A stretch of 64,000 nucleotides of DNA from UBA2336 sp031395485 (GTDB lineage Bacteria > Bacteroidota > Bacteroidia > Cytophagales > Cyclobacteriaceae). Below, piece after piece: positions 1-8,367 of this stretch (positions within the stretch are counted from its first letter, which is position 1; each line of letters opens with the position of its first letter). The DNA is taken from positions 372,001 to 436,000 of the forward strand of contig JANNUS010000006.1 of assembly GCA_031395485.1 (NCBI GenBank), in the 5' to 3' direction. A program made the translations under genes and the position numbers. The notes below the pieces were generated by a model, which saw only the letters and a program-made list of their open reading frames with translations, ran no database searches and was not told the origin of the DNA.

Positions 1-863
1 AGCACTACCTGCGTTCCACTTTGTTGAATGATTTTATCAAAAGAGGCCTGAGCCTTTTCAAATGATTTATCCAGAACATCAAGGGTAAGTTGAAAATCCT
101 TAAACCAAAGCTTTGTTTTAGGCGAAATAAAATCCAAAAATGACTGACGTTCTTCCTGCATCAACCGCGTTTGAACGTTTGGAATAATGTTGACATGATC
201 AAGCACTTCAACCGAAAGCTGTGAACCGGGATCAAATGTTCGGATGCTGTCAACCTCGTCACCGAAAAGTTCTATCCTATAAGGAAGCTCGTAGGCGAAT
301 GAAAACACATCAATGATTCCACCGCGCACAGAAAACTGACCGGCCTCATACACAAAATCAGTTTTTTCAAAATCGTAGTTGTGTAAAAACTCTTCAAGAA
401 AAGTTATATCCAATTTTTCCTTTAGTTTAACTGAAAAAGTATTGGTGGCTAAAGCTCGTTTGTTGATTACTTTTTCGGATAGTGCTTCCGGGTATGTGAC
501 GATAATTTCAGGCCTGATCTTGTTTGCCAGATGGTTTAAAGCCTCGGCTCGCATAAGTATGTTGGCATTCTCTATTTCGTCAAACTCGTACAGGCGTTTG
601 TATGACATTGGAAAGAGAAGAAAATCCTTTCCCAGCAGATTTTGAAGATCGTTTTGAAAATAGGAGGCCTCTTCTTTATCCTGAAGAATAACTATATAAT
701 CCTGGGGATGTAGCTTGAAAGCGCTGGCCACAAGTACGGCATCGAAGCTTCCGGAAAGGTTTTTTATTCGAATATTGGAGTTATTGGGCGTGTGTATCCC
801 TGCGGCTACGGTTTTAATCACACCATCCGCGCAGTATAGGGTTAAAAAATCGTGCGCCTTCAA
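1..863 (-). CDS. mfd: Transcription-repair coupling factor Mfd, N-terminal part (runs off window)
   Basis: Translating the minus strand gives an uninterrupted reading frame over the first 863 bases with no in-frame stop. It contains motifs of the Mfd UvrB-like N-terminal module: a stretch reading VLVASAFKLHPQDYIV, then FPMSYKRLYEFDEIENAN, and GQFSVRGGIIDVFSFAYE followed by LPYRIELFGDEVDSIR, the standard UvrB/Mfd damage-sensing fold. Mfd is the DNA translocase that removes stalled RNA polymerase and recruits UvrA. No ATG lies near the 5' end in this frame; a TTG at 861-863 (or 873-875) is the likely start. The catalytic helicase half lies beyond base 1. Function is family knowledge; identity is well supported by the N-terminal motifs. 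Confidence 0.9.
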   Translation of the reverse strand, partial: MKAHDFLTLYCADGVIKTVAAGIHTPNNSNIRIKNLSGSFDAVLVASAFKLHPQDYIVILQDKEEASYFQNDLQNLLGKDFLLFPMSYKRLYEFDEIENANILMRAEALNHLANKIRPEIIVTYPEALSEKVINKRALATNTFSVKLKEKLDITFLEEFLHNYDFEKTDFVYEAGQFSVRGGIIDVFSFAYELPYRIELFGDEVDSIRTFDPGSQLSVEVLDHVNIIPNVQTRLMQEERQSFLDFISPKTKLWFKDFQLTLDVLDKSFEKAQASFDKIIQQSGTQVV

Positions 864-872
864 AACGAAGCG

Positions 873-880
873 CAAATATA
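873..880 (-). promoter_or_regulatory. -7 box TATATTTG for mfd
   Basis: On the minus strand TATATTTG matches the Bacteroidetes -7 consensus TAnnTTTG. It ends only 9 nt before the proposed TTG start at 863, so the mRNA leader would be a few bases at most. No clear -33 TTTG was found. Confidence 0.45.
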
Positions 881-957
881 GATCATGATTGAATCGATTA
901 AAGCTCTAGCTCATTTTCTTTACAAATCAATTGTCAAGAAGCACAGCCTTATTTTTA

Positions 958-965
958 TATTTTTG
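958..965 (+). promoter_or_regulatory. -7 box TATTTTTG for the rhodanese lipoprotein
   Basis: TATTTTTG matches TAnnTTTG and ends 3 nt before the ATG at 969. This supports the start at 969 over an ATG at 885 and implies a nearly leaderless transcript. Confidence 0.45.
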
Positions 966-968
966 AGA

Positions 969-1481
969 ATGAAGTTTTTCGTTTGCATTCTTATAATCAT
1001 TGGAGTCCTATTGGGCTGTTCTCAATCGGTCAAAAACTCAGAAAAATACCAATGCCTTCCTTGTGGACAGGGTTGTGATACAGAAGAATATGCCAATCCG
1101 GGGAAATGCCCTCACTGTCAAATGGATTTGGTAAAAAAAGCAACCGTTACTTTTAAAACCATTGAGCCTTCGGAGATCTGTAATTACATTACCAAAAATC
1201 CTTCATGTGTGTTATTAGATGTACGAACCAAGGAGGAATTTCAAGGCATGAGCGAACCAAATTTCGGAACACTAAAAAACGCAATCAACATTCCGATTGG
1301 TGAGGTACAAAATCGAATAGGGGAGCTTCAGAAGTTTAAGAACCAAGAAATATTAGTCTTCTGTTCACATAGCCACCGAAGTCCGCAAGTAAGCTATCTT
1401 CTTACTCAAAACGGTTTTAGTAAAATACGTAATATGAATGGAGGCATGAGTGTAATGACGGACAACACGTGTAAAAAGTAA
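969..1481 (+). CDS. Lipoprotein with heavy-metal-binding motif and rhodanese domain
   Basis: The 170-residue product begins MKFFVCILIIIGVLLGC, a lipoprotein signal with the lipidated Cys at residue 17. Residues 28-53 carry five cysteines (C29, C32, C36, C47, C50) in the pattern YQCLPCGQGC...GKCPHCQMDL, like the heavy-metal-binding domain of CusB-type efflux adaptors. Residues 66-165 form a rhodanese domain with the active-site Cys132 in the loop CSHSHRS. A role in periplasmic sulfur transfer or metal handling is inferred; no metal pump lies nearby. An upstream ATG at 885 is in frame, but 969 gives a clean signal peptide and sits next to a -7 box. Confidence 0.8.
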   Translation: MKFFVCILIIIGVLLGCSQSVKNSEKYQCLPCGQGCDTEEYANPGKCPHCQMDLVKKATVTFKTIEPSEICNYITKNPSCVLLDVRTKEEFQGMSEPNFGTLKNAINIPIGEVQNRIGELQKFKNQEILVFCSHSHRSPQVSYLLTQNGFSKIRNMNGGMSVMTDNTCKK

Positions 1482-1493
1482 GTGTAAGATTGG

Positions 1494-1685
1494 ATGAAAC
1501 TAGTGCAACTTTTTTTTCTGTTATTAACAATAGCCTGTTTACTTTTTCTAGTAATTGGACTCTTTAAACCTTGGGCGATGCTGTGGTGGGAGGATGTGCA
1601 GAATCGCAGGAAAGTAATTAAGGTTTATGGCACTATTGGATTGGTGTGTTATGCTACATATTGGGTGTTGCGTATATTTTTTTAA
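1494..1685 (+). CDS. Small two-helix membrane protein (63 aa)
   Basis: The product has two hydrophobic helices (about residues 4-26 and 44-62) joined by a basic loop, WWEDVQNRRKVIKVYG. Very similar 60-65-residue proteins are common in Bacteroidota, without known function. It follows the rhodanese lipoprotein by 12 bp and is probably cotranscribed. The start ATGAAACTAG is the only sensible one. Confidence 0.7.
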   Translation: MKLVQLFFLLLTIACLLFLVIGLFKPWAMLWWEDVQNRRKVIKVYGTIGLVCYATYWVLRIFF

Positions 1686-1689
1686 CTCA

Positions 1690-2886
1690 CTATTTGATTC
1701 GCTCAACAGCAACAAGGTGTTTTTCAGACTGTCCGCTAAATCCTAACAAATAAAGCTTACCCCCATCTTTCAGTTTTGTTTTCTTTTTTAATTCTTCAGC
1801 GGTGAGCGGATAGTTTCGTGTGATCACATTGGCCTTGCCCTCAGGAAAAATTTTGCTCAGGATTTTAGGATCTGGTTTTACAGAGCGAATCACTTTAAAA
1901 ATTCGCCCCGGAAAATTTTTGATGAGTTCTTTTGAAGTATATAAGTGTGTGCTTGGATGCAATTTGAACAATGAAAAATGTTCCCTAATTAATTTAAAGG
2001 CTCCAGCTTTTAAAATGGAAACGTTCGGCTCGTATAAATAGGTGAGCGGTTCAGAGAATTTTGAAATGACGCTCTTCTCGTCTGATAAACTAAATTCGAA
2101 GTCATCGTGGCCACCTTGTAAATTGACAGCAATAATTTTAGGCTCACCCTCAAAGCCATTCCGACAAAAGAAAAGTAATTCTTTACACTCATTGTCGATT
2201 GAAACTATCCATATTTTTTCAACATACCTCAGTTCTCTTATGCCTTGTTGAATATCAAGCAACGGAGATGTTTTGATTAGAATACAATCTGATTTTTGAA
2301 AAATTTCTGATAGCAAGTTGGGCACATCAGGTTCACAATCTGAAAGCTTGAAAACCTTTTGATTTGATTTACTTCTTCGGGACGGATCGATAAAAGCACA
2401 ATCTAATTTTCCGGAATAGGGTTGAAGAAAATTTTCGGCTTTTGTGTTGTAATGCTGAATGTTGGTAGCGCCTAACACCGTGTGGTTGTGTTTAGCAAAT
2501 TGAAGGAGCGAATCATTAGGTTCCACGTATATGATCTGCTTACAAACCTTGCTCATGAAGAATGAGTCAACTCCAAAGCCACCCGTTAAATCGGCTATTA
2601 TTTTATTGGGTCCGAGTATAGAAATAAGTGTATTTGCCTTAAAAGCCGCAGTTTTTTCAGAAGAGCTTTGCTCAAGGTTTAATCCGGGCGGGTAAACGAT
2701 GTTTCGAGTAGTATAATAGATTGAGAGTTTTGTCTTCGCTTTCCTCCGTCCGCTGATTTGTTCTGCAATAACAGAAGAGGGGACTTCATGAATCATTCGA
2801 TGCTTCAACACCAGTTTCGTTTCATCTTCTTGTTCATGTGTGAAGATGAAATCCTGAACTTCTTTTCGAATGAGGAGATCAATCAT
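1690..2886 (-). CDS. Class I SAM-dependent methyltransferase with THUMP-like C-terminus
   Basis: The product has 398 residues. The SAM-binding motif IADLTGGFGVDSFFMSKV lies at about residues 97-114, and FIDPSRR at about 165 corresponds to motif IV of a Rossmann methyltransferase. The N-terminal ~90 residues are helical and contain RRKAKTKLSIYY; the C-terminal third matches the THUMP-like domain found with these enzymes. An RNA (tRNA or rRNA) substrate is likely from family membership but unproven. It converges with the small membrane gene, separated by 4 bp. Confidence 0.8.
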   Translation of the reverse strand: MIDLLIRKEVQDFIFTHEQEDETKLVLKHRMIHEVPSSVIAEQISGRRKAKTKLSIYYTTRNIVYPPGLNLEQSSSEKTAAFKANTLISILGPNKIIADLTGGFGVDSFFMSKVCKQIIYVEPNDSLLQFAKHNHTVLGATNIQHYNTKAENFLQPYSGKLDCAFIDPSRRSKSNQKVFKLSDCEPDVPNLLSEIFQKSDCILIKTSPLLDIQQGIRELRYVEKIWIVSIDNECKELLFFCRNGFEGEPKIIAVNLQGGHDDFEFSLSDEKSVISKFSEPLTYLYEPNVSILKAGAFKLIREHFSLFKLHPSTHLYTSKELIKNFPGRIFKVIRSVKPDPKILSKIFPEGKANVITRNYPLTAEELKKKTKLKDGGKLYLLGFSGQSEKHLVAVERIK

Positions 2887-2891
2887 TTAAT

Positions 2892-2899
2892 CAAATATA
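2892..2899 (-). promoter_or_regulatory. -7 box TATATTTG for the methyltransferase gene
   Basis: On the minus strand TATATTTG lies 5 nt upstream of the ATG (2884-2886), again implying a transcript with almost no leader. Confidence 0.5.
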
Positions 2900-2906
2900 A
2901 GATGAA

Positions 2907-2972
2907 TGTCAGGTTGAGCCTGTCGAAACCTGATTTTGTACATAAACAGTCTTCGACAAGCTCAGCCTGACA
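2907..2972. repeat. Palindromic intergenic repeat (66 bp)
   Basis: Two 21-nt arms, TGTCAGGTTGAGCCTGTCGAA at 2907-2927 in outline and its near-complement at 2952-2972, differ at two positions and flank a 24-nt loop. The arms correspond to the 'TGAGC(C/T)TGTCGAA' palindrome scattered through many Bacteroidota genomes. It lies between the divergent methyltransferase and flavoprotein genes. Confidence 0.8.
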
Positions 2973-3012
2973 GTCGTTTTTAAAATGGGAGATAACATCA
3001 TCAACTAAAAAA

Positions 3013-4248
3013 GTGCGAACTTTCACCGTGTTTGACTTGATCGTTATTGGTGGAGGTGCAGCCGGATTTTTCGGAGCCATTCAGGCTGCCGAAATGAATC
3101 CCAACGTGCGTATTATCATTCTGGAGAAAACAACGAAGCTTCTTTCGAAAGTAAGAGTATCGGGAGGAGGCCGTTGCAATGTCACGCATCATTGTTTTGA
3201 GCCTACCGAACTTTCACATCACTATCCGCGCGGACAAAAACCGTTAAAATCTCTTTTTAGAAAGTATCAGGTTAAAGATGTAGTGACCTGGTTTGAAGAG
3301 CGTGGTGTGCGATTAAAAGCTGAAGAAGATGGAAGAATGTTTCCGGTCACGGACGATTCGCAAACCATTATTGATTGTTTTTTTCGGTTGACGGAGCAAT
3401 ATAAAATTCGGATTGAGACAGGGGCATCGGTTAAAGAAATTAAATCAACCCCAGCAGGATTTGAAGTTTTGGTTGAGAATAGGGGAGAATTCAAAGGAAA
3501 AAAGATTCTTATAGCGTTGGGTGGGCATCCCAATCCACAAGCGTATGAATGTATAAGAGGATTAGGTCATACCGTTACCCCATTAATTCCATCACTGTTT
3601 ACGTTTAATGATTCTGAAAAGAAGTTTAAAGATTTAATGGGCGTTTCTGTGCCAAACGGATTGGTACGGATTGCTGGAACTAAACTTTTTCAGCAAGGCC
3701 CGATACTGATTACGCATTGGGGATTGAGTGGGCCTGCGGTTATTAAACTTTCAGCGTGGGCTGCAGAGTACTTGTATGAAAGAAAATATGAAGTGACGGT
3801 ACTGGTGAGTTGGGTAGACGAGACCCAGGAAGAAATTGTTCGAAAATTTCTGACAGATTATAAATCAAGCCACAAGAAACGGAAGGTTTATTCCTATCCT
3901 CTTTACGAATTGCCACAGCGTCTTTGGTCACGGCTTTGCGAGCTGGCAGAAATTGAAGAAAATATGATCTGGGATGAATTGCCTCAGCGAAATATCAATA
4001 AGTTGTTAGAGTTGCTGATTCGTTGCCCGTTTCAAATAAAAGGAAAGACAACCTTTAAAGAAGAGTTTGTTACATGTGGCGGTGTGGATCTCACAGAAAT
4101 TGATCTTGATACGATGGAGAGCAAAAAGATTAAGAATCTATTCTTTGCCGGAGAGGTTCTGCACATCGATGGTGAAACCGGAGGCTTTAATTTTCAAGCA
4201 GCCTGGACAACCGCTTTTGTTGCCGCTCAAAGTATTTCAAAAAATTAA
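3013..4248 (+). CDS. HI0933/YhiN-family NAD(P)/FAD-dependent oxidoreductase
   Basis: The 411-residue product opens with the dinucleotide-binding motif DLIVIGGGAAGFFGAIQAAE (residues 8-27). It also has SGGGRCNVTH at about 52-61, characteristic of this family, and the C-terminal FAD-binding signature GGVDLTEID plus FAGEVLHIDGETGGFNFQ. The family is close to aminoacetone-oxidase-like and BaiN-like flavoproteins; the physiological substrate is unknown. There is no suitable ATG: a GTG at 3013, or another at 3028 just before the motif, must be used. Confidence 0.85.
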   Translation: MRTFTVFDLIVIGGGAAGFFGAIQAAEMNPNVRIIILEKTTKLLSKVRVSGGGRCNVTHHCFEPTELSHHYPRGQKPLKSLFRKYQVKDVVTWFEERGVRLKAEEDGRMFPVTDDSQTIIDCFFRLTEQYKIRIETGASVKEIKSTPAGFEVLVENRGEFKGKKILIALGGHPNPQAYECIRGLGHTVTPLIPSLFTFNDSEKKFKDLMGVSVPNGLVRIAGTKLFQQGPILITHWGLSGPAVIKLSAWAAEYLYERKYEVTVLVSWVDETQEEIVRKFLTDYKSSHKKRKVYSYPLYELPQRLWSRLCELAEIEENMIWDELPQRNINKLLELLIRCPFQIKGKTTFKEEFVTCGGVDLTEIDLDTMESKKIKNLFFAGEVLHIDGETGGFNFQAAWTTAFVAAQSISKN

Positions 4249-4294
4249 AGATTAATGAACAACCTTAATGTAAAACATTCGTATTATTATGTCA

Positions 4295-4321
4295 AGTAAA
4301 CTTTACTTTTAGTAAACCTTA
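4295..4321. promoter_or_regulatory. Candidate operator: direct repeat AGTAAACYTTA, 16 bp apart
   Basis: AGTAAACTTTA (4295-4305) and AGTAAACCTTA (4311-4321) are direct repeats with starts 16 bp apart. The first contains GTAAACTTTAC, a palindrome around a central C. They lie 16-42 bp upstream of an operon that encodes an XRE-type regulator, so autoregulation is a reasonable inference. Confidence 0.4.
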
Positions 4322-4336
4322 AATTACATAAAAGCG

Positions 4337-4807
4337 ATGAAAGCAAGCAATTTAATGCCTTACCGAGTGAAGCGATTGGGCTGGGTTATCCTCCTGCCCT
4401 CGTTGATTCTGGGAATCATGGTGATGTATTTTGAATTTGAGCTCCCTGGCTTTTCTGTAATCATTCCGTACGAGAACCTCGGTCCTTTTTCCAGCGGAGC
4501 AAACAAAAATAATTTAACAGACGAGTTAGTTTCCATAATTGCAATCGTATCGCTTGCGTTGATTGCCTTCTCGGAAGAAAAAGAAGAAGATGAATGGGTG
4601 AGTAAAATCAGGCTTGAGTCGTTGCAGTGGAGTGTGTATGCAAATTATATCCTCCTAATACTGGCAATTTTATTCGTGTATGATATGCACTTTTTTGAGG
4701 CGCTGGTTTATAACATGTACACCATATTGATCCTATTCATTTTGCGGTTCAATTATGTGTTGCGTGTGAAGTTCAATCCCAATCGTATCGAAGCTCATGA
4801 AAAATAA
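4337..4807 (+). CDS. Membrane protein of unknown function, paired with XRE regulator
   Basis: The 156-residue product has four predicted transmembrane helices (about residues 15-31, 62-79, 98-115 and 121-138). A charged cytoplasmic-type loop, EEKEEDEWVSKIRLESLQW, sits between helices 2 and 3. It overlaps the downstream regulator gene by 11 bp, so the two are translationally coupled. The arrangement resembles other bacterial pairs of a multi-pass membrane protein with a ~66-residue Cro-like repressor, but the function is unknown. Confidence 0.7.
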   Translation: MKASNLMPYRVKRLGWVILLPSLILGIMVMYFEFELPGFSVIIPYENLGPFSSGANKNNLTDELVSIIAIVSLALIAFSEEKEEDEWVSKIRLESLQWSVYANYILLILAILFVYDMHFFEALVYNMYTILILFILRFNYVLRVKFNPNRIEAHEK

Positions 4808-4997
4808 CATACGTGTTCAGCGAGCGATACTAAACATTACTCAGGCCGAACTTGCAGAAAGAATTGGCGTTTCGCGTCAAACAATTAACACCATTGAAGC
4901 GGGAAAATATGTTCCCTCTACTGTGCTGGCATTAAAGTTGGCAAAGGTTTTTAGGGCAACCGTTGATGAGATTTTTTTGTTGGAAGCTGGTGATTAA
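4797..4997 (+). CDS. Small XRE/Cro-type helix-turn-helix regulator (66 aa)
   Basis: The whole protein is one HTH_3 domain: RAILNITQAELAERIGVSR forms helices 1-3 and QTINTIEAGKYVPSTVLALK follows, with a typical C-terminal FRATVDEIFLLE. The size and sequence match the stand-alone YozG-like regulators usually cotranscribed with a membrane protein. It overlaps the upstream gene by 11 bp and asd (tail to tail) by 4 bp. Likely target: the repeats at 4295-4321. Confidence 0.85.
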   Translation: MKNNIRVQRAILNITQAELAERIGVSRQTINTIEAGKYVPSTVLALKLAKVFRATVDEIFLLEAGD

Positions 4998-5986
4998 TAC
5001 ACCAAACTTTTCTCCAGCATAAACTCGGCAATCTGTACCGCATTGGTGGCAGCGCCTTTGCGAAGATTATCCGCTACTACCCACATGTTTAATGTATTGG
5101 GTTGCGATTCATCCCTGCGTAATCTTCCTACAAAAACTTCATCTCGCCCTTGCGCGTTGATGGGCATTGGATAGAGATTATTCTTCGGGTTGTCTTGAAC
5201 GATAATGCCGGGAGTATTTACGAGCGTTTCGCGCACTTCGCTAAGTGAAAAATCGTTATAGAATTCGGCATTTATTGCTTCCGAGTGACCACCAATGCTG
5301 GGTACACGCACAGTAGTAGATGTAATTCCAATGGTTTTATCGCCAAAAATTTTCCGCGTTTCGTTCACCATTTTCATTTCCTCTTTGGTATATCCATTAT
5401 CCAGAAATGCATCAATGTGCGGCAACACATTCATGTCAATGTTGTGCGGATATACTTTATGTCCTTCAACTCCTTTTCGCTCATCCATCAATTGCTGCAC
5501 GGCATCTTTACCAGTTCCGGTAACGGATTGATATGTAGAGACAATGATTCGTTTCAGCTTAAACTTCACATGCAACGGAGCCAACGCCATCACCATTTGT
5601 ATTGTCGAGCAGTTTGGGTTTGCAATAATCCGGTCGTCAATTTTTAACTCGTGGCCGTTGATTTCAGGTACTATCAATTTTTTTTCAGGATCCATTCTCC
5701 AGGCAGAAGAATTGTCAATAACAATGGTTCCCATTTCGGCAAACCTAGGGGCCCATTCCAATGAGGTGGTACCGCCTGCGGAGAAAATAGCAACGTCTGG
5801 TGAAAGTTTGCATACTTCCTCCATGCCTTGGATTGTATACTCCTTTCCCTTAAAAGTTACTTTTTGCCCTACAGATTTAGCAGATGCTACTAAATATAAT
5901 TCTTCAAATGGGAAGCCTCTTTCTTGGAGGACCTTCAGAATTTCCCGGCCTACCAATCCCGTAGCCCCAACAACAGCGAGTTTCAT
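4994..5986 (-). CDS. asd: Aspartate-semialdehyde dehydrogenase
   Basis: The product has 330 residues, the usual length. It starts MKLAVVGATGLVGREIL, the NADP-binding loop, and has the catalytic cysteine C126 in IANPNCSTIQM. SIGGHSEAINAEF carries the second active-site segment. It reduces aspartyl phosphate to aspartate semialdehyde for lysine/diaminopimelate, threonine and methionine synthesis. It is a single gene, divergent from the lamin-tail protein, with which it shares a compact promoter region. Confidence 0.95.
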   Translation of the reverse strand: MKLAVVGATGLVGREILKVLQERGFPFEELYLVASAKSVGQKVTFKGKEYTIQGMEEVCKLSPDVAIFSAGGTTSLEWAPRFAEMGTIVIDNSSAWRMDPEKKLIVPEINGHELKIDDRIIANPNCSTIQMVMALAPLHVKFKLKRIIVSTYQSVTGTGKDAVQQLMDERKGVEGHKVYPHNIDMNVLPHIDAFLDNGYTKEEMKMVNETRKIFGDKTIGITSTTVRVPSIGGHSEAINAEFYNDFSLSEVRETLVNTPGIIVQDNPKNNLYPMPINAQGRDEVFVGRLRRDESQPNTLNMWVVADNLRKGAATNAVQIAEFMLEKSLVY

Positions 5987-6009
5987 TCTCTAAATAAGTG
6001 TTAACGATG

Positions 6010-6026
6010 CAAAAATACTATTTTTG
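6010..6026. promoter_or_regulatory. Back-to-back -7 boxes forming one palindrome
   Basis: CAAAAATA-C-TATTTTTG is a perfect 17-bp inverted repeat. Read leftward it gives TATTTTTG (6010-6017) for asd; read rightward TATTTTTG (6019-6026) for the lamin-tail gene, ending 9 nt before its ATG at 6036. Both halves fit TAnnTTTG. Confidence 0.5.
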
Positions 6027-6035
6027 GTTTGCCCC

Positions 6036-8360
6036 ATGATAAAGCGATCTAAAATATTAATTAGCCGACTTTACCTTCTAGCTTTTTTGCTGAGCGCTCA
6101 CGTTTGCGCTGCTCAGTTCACGGAAGATTTTTTGGATGGAGATTTTACCAGTAGCCCCATTTGGTCTGGCGATGGATTGAAATTTGTGGTTGAAAGTAAC
6201 CAATTGAGGTTAATGGCTCCCGCTATCACAGATGTAGCATATCTTTCAACACTAAGCGCTTCAATTAATAATGCTGCCTGGAGTTTTTTTGTAAGACTTG
6301 ACTTTGCGACCTCTGGTACCAACTATGCCGATGTTTATCTAGTCTCGGATAACCGTATTCTTACAGGATTACTGAATGGCTATTTTGTCAGGATAGGAAA
6401 TACCTCGGATGAAGTTAGTCTGTATAGACAAAGCGGAACAACAAAAACAGAAATCATTGATGGACTGGATTTGCGGGTTGGCGCTGACCCAGTTCAAGTA
6501 CGGATACGCGTTACGCGCGATGAAGCGGGTAACTGGGAACTGCTTTCGGACGCTTTACTATCCGGAACATATGTTTCTGAAGGAGCAATAGCGGACGTTA
6601 CTCATTTAGCGTCCTCCTACTCGGGAGTTCTTTGTGTTTACACAGCAACCCGATCAACCAGTTTTTATTTCGATGACTTTATTATTTCAGGAGACCCGTT
6701 TATTGATCCATCCACTCCGGCCGATTATAAGGACGTCACGATCACAGAAATTTTTGCCGATCCAACTCCGGTCATTGGATTGCCAGACGCAGAATTTGTA
6801 GAACTGTATAACCGCAGTTCAAAAATCATTAACCTCAGCGGATGGAAATTTACGGACGGGAGCTCCACAGCAATATTACCAAGCCGTTTATTCCTGCCGA
6901 ATGAATATTTGATCATGACATCCACAACTTCTGCCCCATTGTATACAACATTTGGTTCTGTGATGGGCGTTTCTAATTTTCCTACCCTGAATAACACGGC
7001 CGATAATCTTATTCTCAAAAGAGGTGATAATCTTGTAATAGATCAGGTTCCGTATTCCGACAATTGGTACAGGGATGACGATAAAAAGCAAGGTGGCTAC
7101 ACACTGGAATTAATTGACCCCGCAAATCCGTGCGGAGAAGAAGAAAACTGGGTGGCAGCTGATGCTGCGAATGGAGGAACTCCGGGCATCCAAAATTCGG
7201 TGTTTGCAAATAAGCCTGATGTAATCGGACCAAAAATAGTTTCAGTAATTCCAACACTGGCTACCGAACTAATAGTACGGTTTGACGAAAAGCTGGATAG
7301 TCAACTTCCTGCTCTAATCGATTTTAGCATCACTCCCAATATTTCTATTTCACAGATTTCATTTGTTGATGCTTCATTGAAATCATTGCGGCTTACACTG
7401 AGCGCCAGTTTGCAAGTTGGAACAACATACTCCGTAACAGCCCAAAGCATTTATGACTGTAATGGAAATGCATTGCAACCTGATTTTGATGCGATTATTT
7501 TTGGCTTACCGGAACAAGCATTGAGTTCGGATATTGTGGTCAACGAAATTCTTTTCGACCCACGACCTACCGGTGTTGATTTTGTTGAAGCATATAACAA
7601 TTCATCGAAATTTATTAATCTAAAAAACTGGTCTATAGCAAATTATGAAAACGGAGTTGTACTTAATGCGAAACAAATTACCACGGAAGATTTTTTGCTG
7701 GCTCCCGATCAGTACATCGTGTTTACAGAAGATAACAATGTGGTGAAAGGTGAATATGTTTTGGCAGTAGAAGAAAATCTTTTTGGAGTAACCGATCTTC
7801 CAAGTTTCAATGACGATGCTGGCACAGTTGCATTGGTTGATCCGCAAACTAACGTGATTGATTTTTTTAGCTACACCGATGATTACCATTCGATTTTTAT
7901 TAATGACGATGAAGGCGTTTCACTTGAGCGTATTTCTTTCGCAGCATCGACTAATGACCAAGCAAATTGGAAATCAGCAAGCTCAACGGTTGGGTTTGCA
8001 ACACCCGGGTTTGTAAACTCGAATGTTCGGGGAGAACAAACTACCGGAAAAATTACGATTAGTCCGGAAGTGTTTGAGCCGATAACCGGACAGCCCAACT
8101 TCACACAAATTCAATACAATTTTGAACAAGGCGGCTATGTTGCCAATGTGAAAATTTTAGATTTTCAGGGCAGAGAAATCAAGCAACTTGCAAATAATGC
8201 TACCCTTGGTACCGAAGGATTTTTTCGGTGGGACGGTGATACCGATGACGGTGCCAAAGCACGGACCGGATATTATGTGGTGTGGGTGGAGGTTTTCAGT
8301 GCGAATGGAGATTTGGACACATTTCGGAAAAGGGTTGTCGTTGCTTCGAAATTTAAGTGA
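6036..8360 (+). CDS. Secreted lamin-tail-domain protein with FlgD-like C-terminus
   Basis: The 774-residue product starts MIKRSKILISRLYLLAFLL and has a signal peptide ending ...VCAAQ. Residues ~20-220 look like a lectin/concanavalin-type beta sandwich. Two lamin-tail domains follow: one from DVTITEIFADPTP with FVELYNRSSKIINLSGW (about 230-340), the other from DIVVNEILFDPRP with FVEAYNNSSKFINLKNW (about 500-600). Between them is an Ig-like segment. The last ~90 residues resemble a FlgD Ig-like fold (FRWDGDTDDGAKARTGYYVV), which often serves as a type IX secretion tail. A TTG at 6024 is in frame but ATG 6036 is preferred. Surface location is inferred. Confidence 0.8.
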   Translation: MIKRSKILISRLYLLAFLLSAHVCAAQFTEDFLDGDFTSSPIWSGDGLKFVVESNQLRLMAPAITDVAYLSTLSASINNAAWSFFVRLDFATSGTNYADVYLVSDNRILTGLLNGYFVRIGNTSDEVSLYRQSGTTKTEIIDGLDLRVGADPVQVRIRVTRDEAGNWELLSDALLSGTYVSEGAIADVTHLASSYSGVLCVYTATRSTSFYFDDFIISGDPFIDPSTPADYKDVTITEIFADPTPVIGLPDAEFVELYNRSSKIINLSGWKFTDGSSTAILPSRLFLPNEYLIMTSTTSAPLYTTFGSVMGVSNFPTLNNTADNLILKRGDNLVIDQVPYSDNWYRDDDKKQGGYTLELIDPANPCGEEENWVAADAANGGTPGIQNSVFANKPDVIGPKIVSVIPTLATELIVRFDEKLDSQLPALIDFSITPNISISQISFVDASLKSLRLTLSASLQVGTTYSVTAQSIYDCNGNALQPDFDAIIFGLPEQALSSDIVVNEILFDPRPTGVDFVEAYNNSSKFINLKNWSIANYENGVVLNAKQITTEDFLLAPDQYIVFTEDNNVVKGEYVLAVEENLFGVTDLPSFNDDAGTVALVDPQTNVIDFFSYTDDYHSIFINDDEGVSLERISFAASTNDQANWKSASSTVGFATPGFVNSNVRGEQTTGKITISPEVFEPITGQPNFTQIQYNFEQGGYVANVKILDFQGREIKQLANNATLGTEGFFRWDGDTDDGAKARTGYYVVWVEVFSANGDLDTFRKRVVVASKFK

Positions 8361-8367
8361 CCGAAGT

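Noticed and set aside
2985..3008. Seven-codon frame before the HI0933-type gene as a leader peptide
   Set aside because: Too short, no regulatory codon pattern and no terminator hairpin following it.
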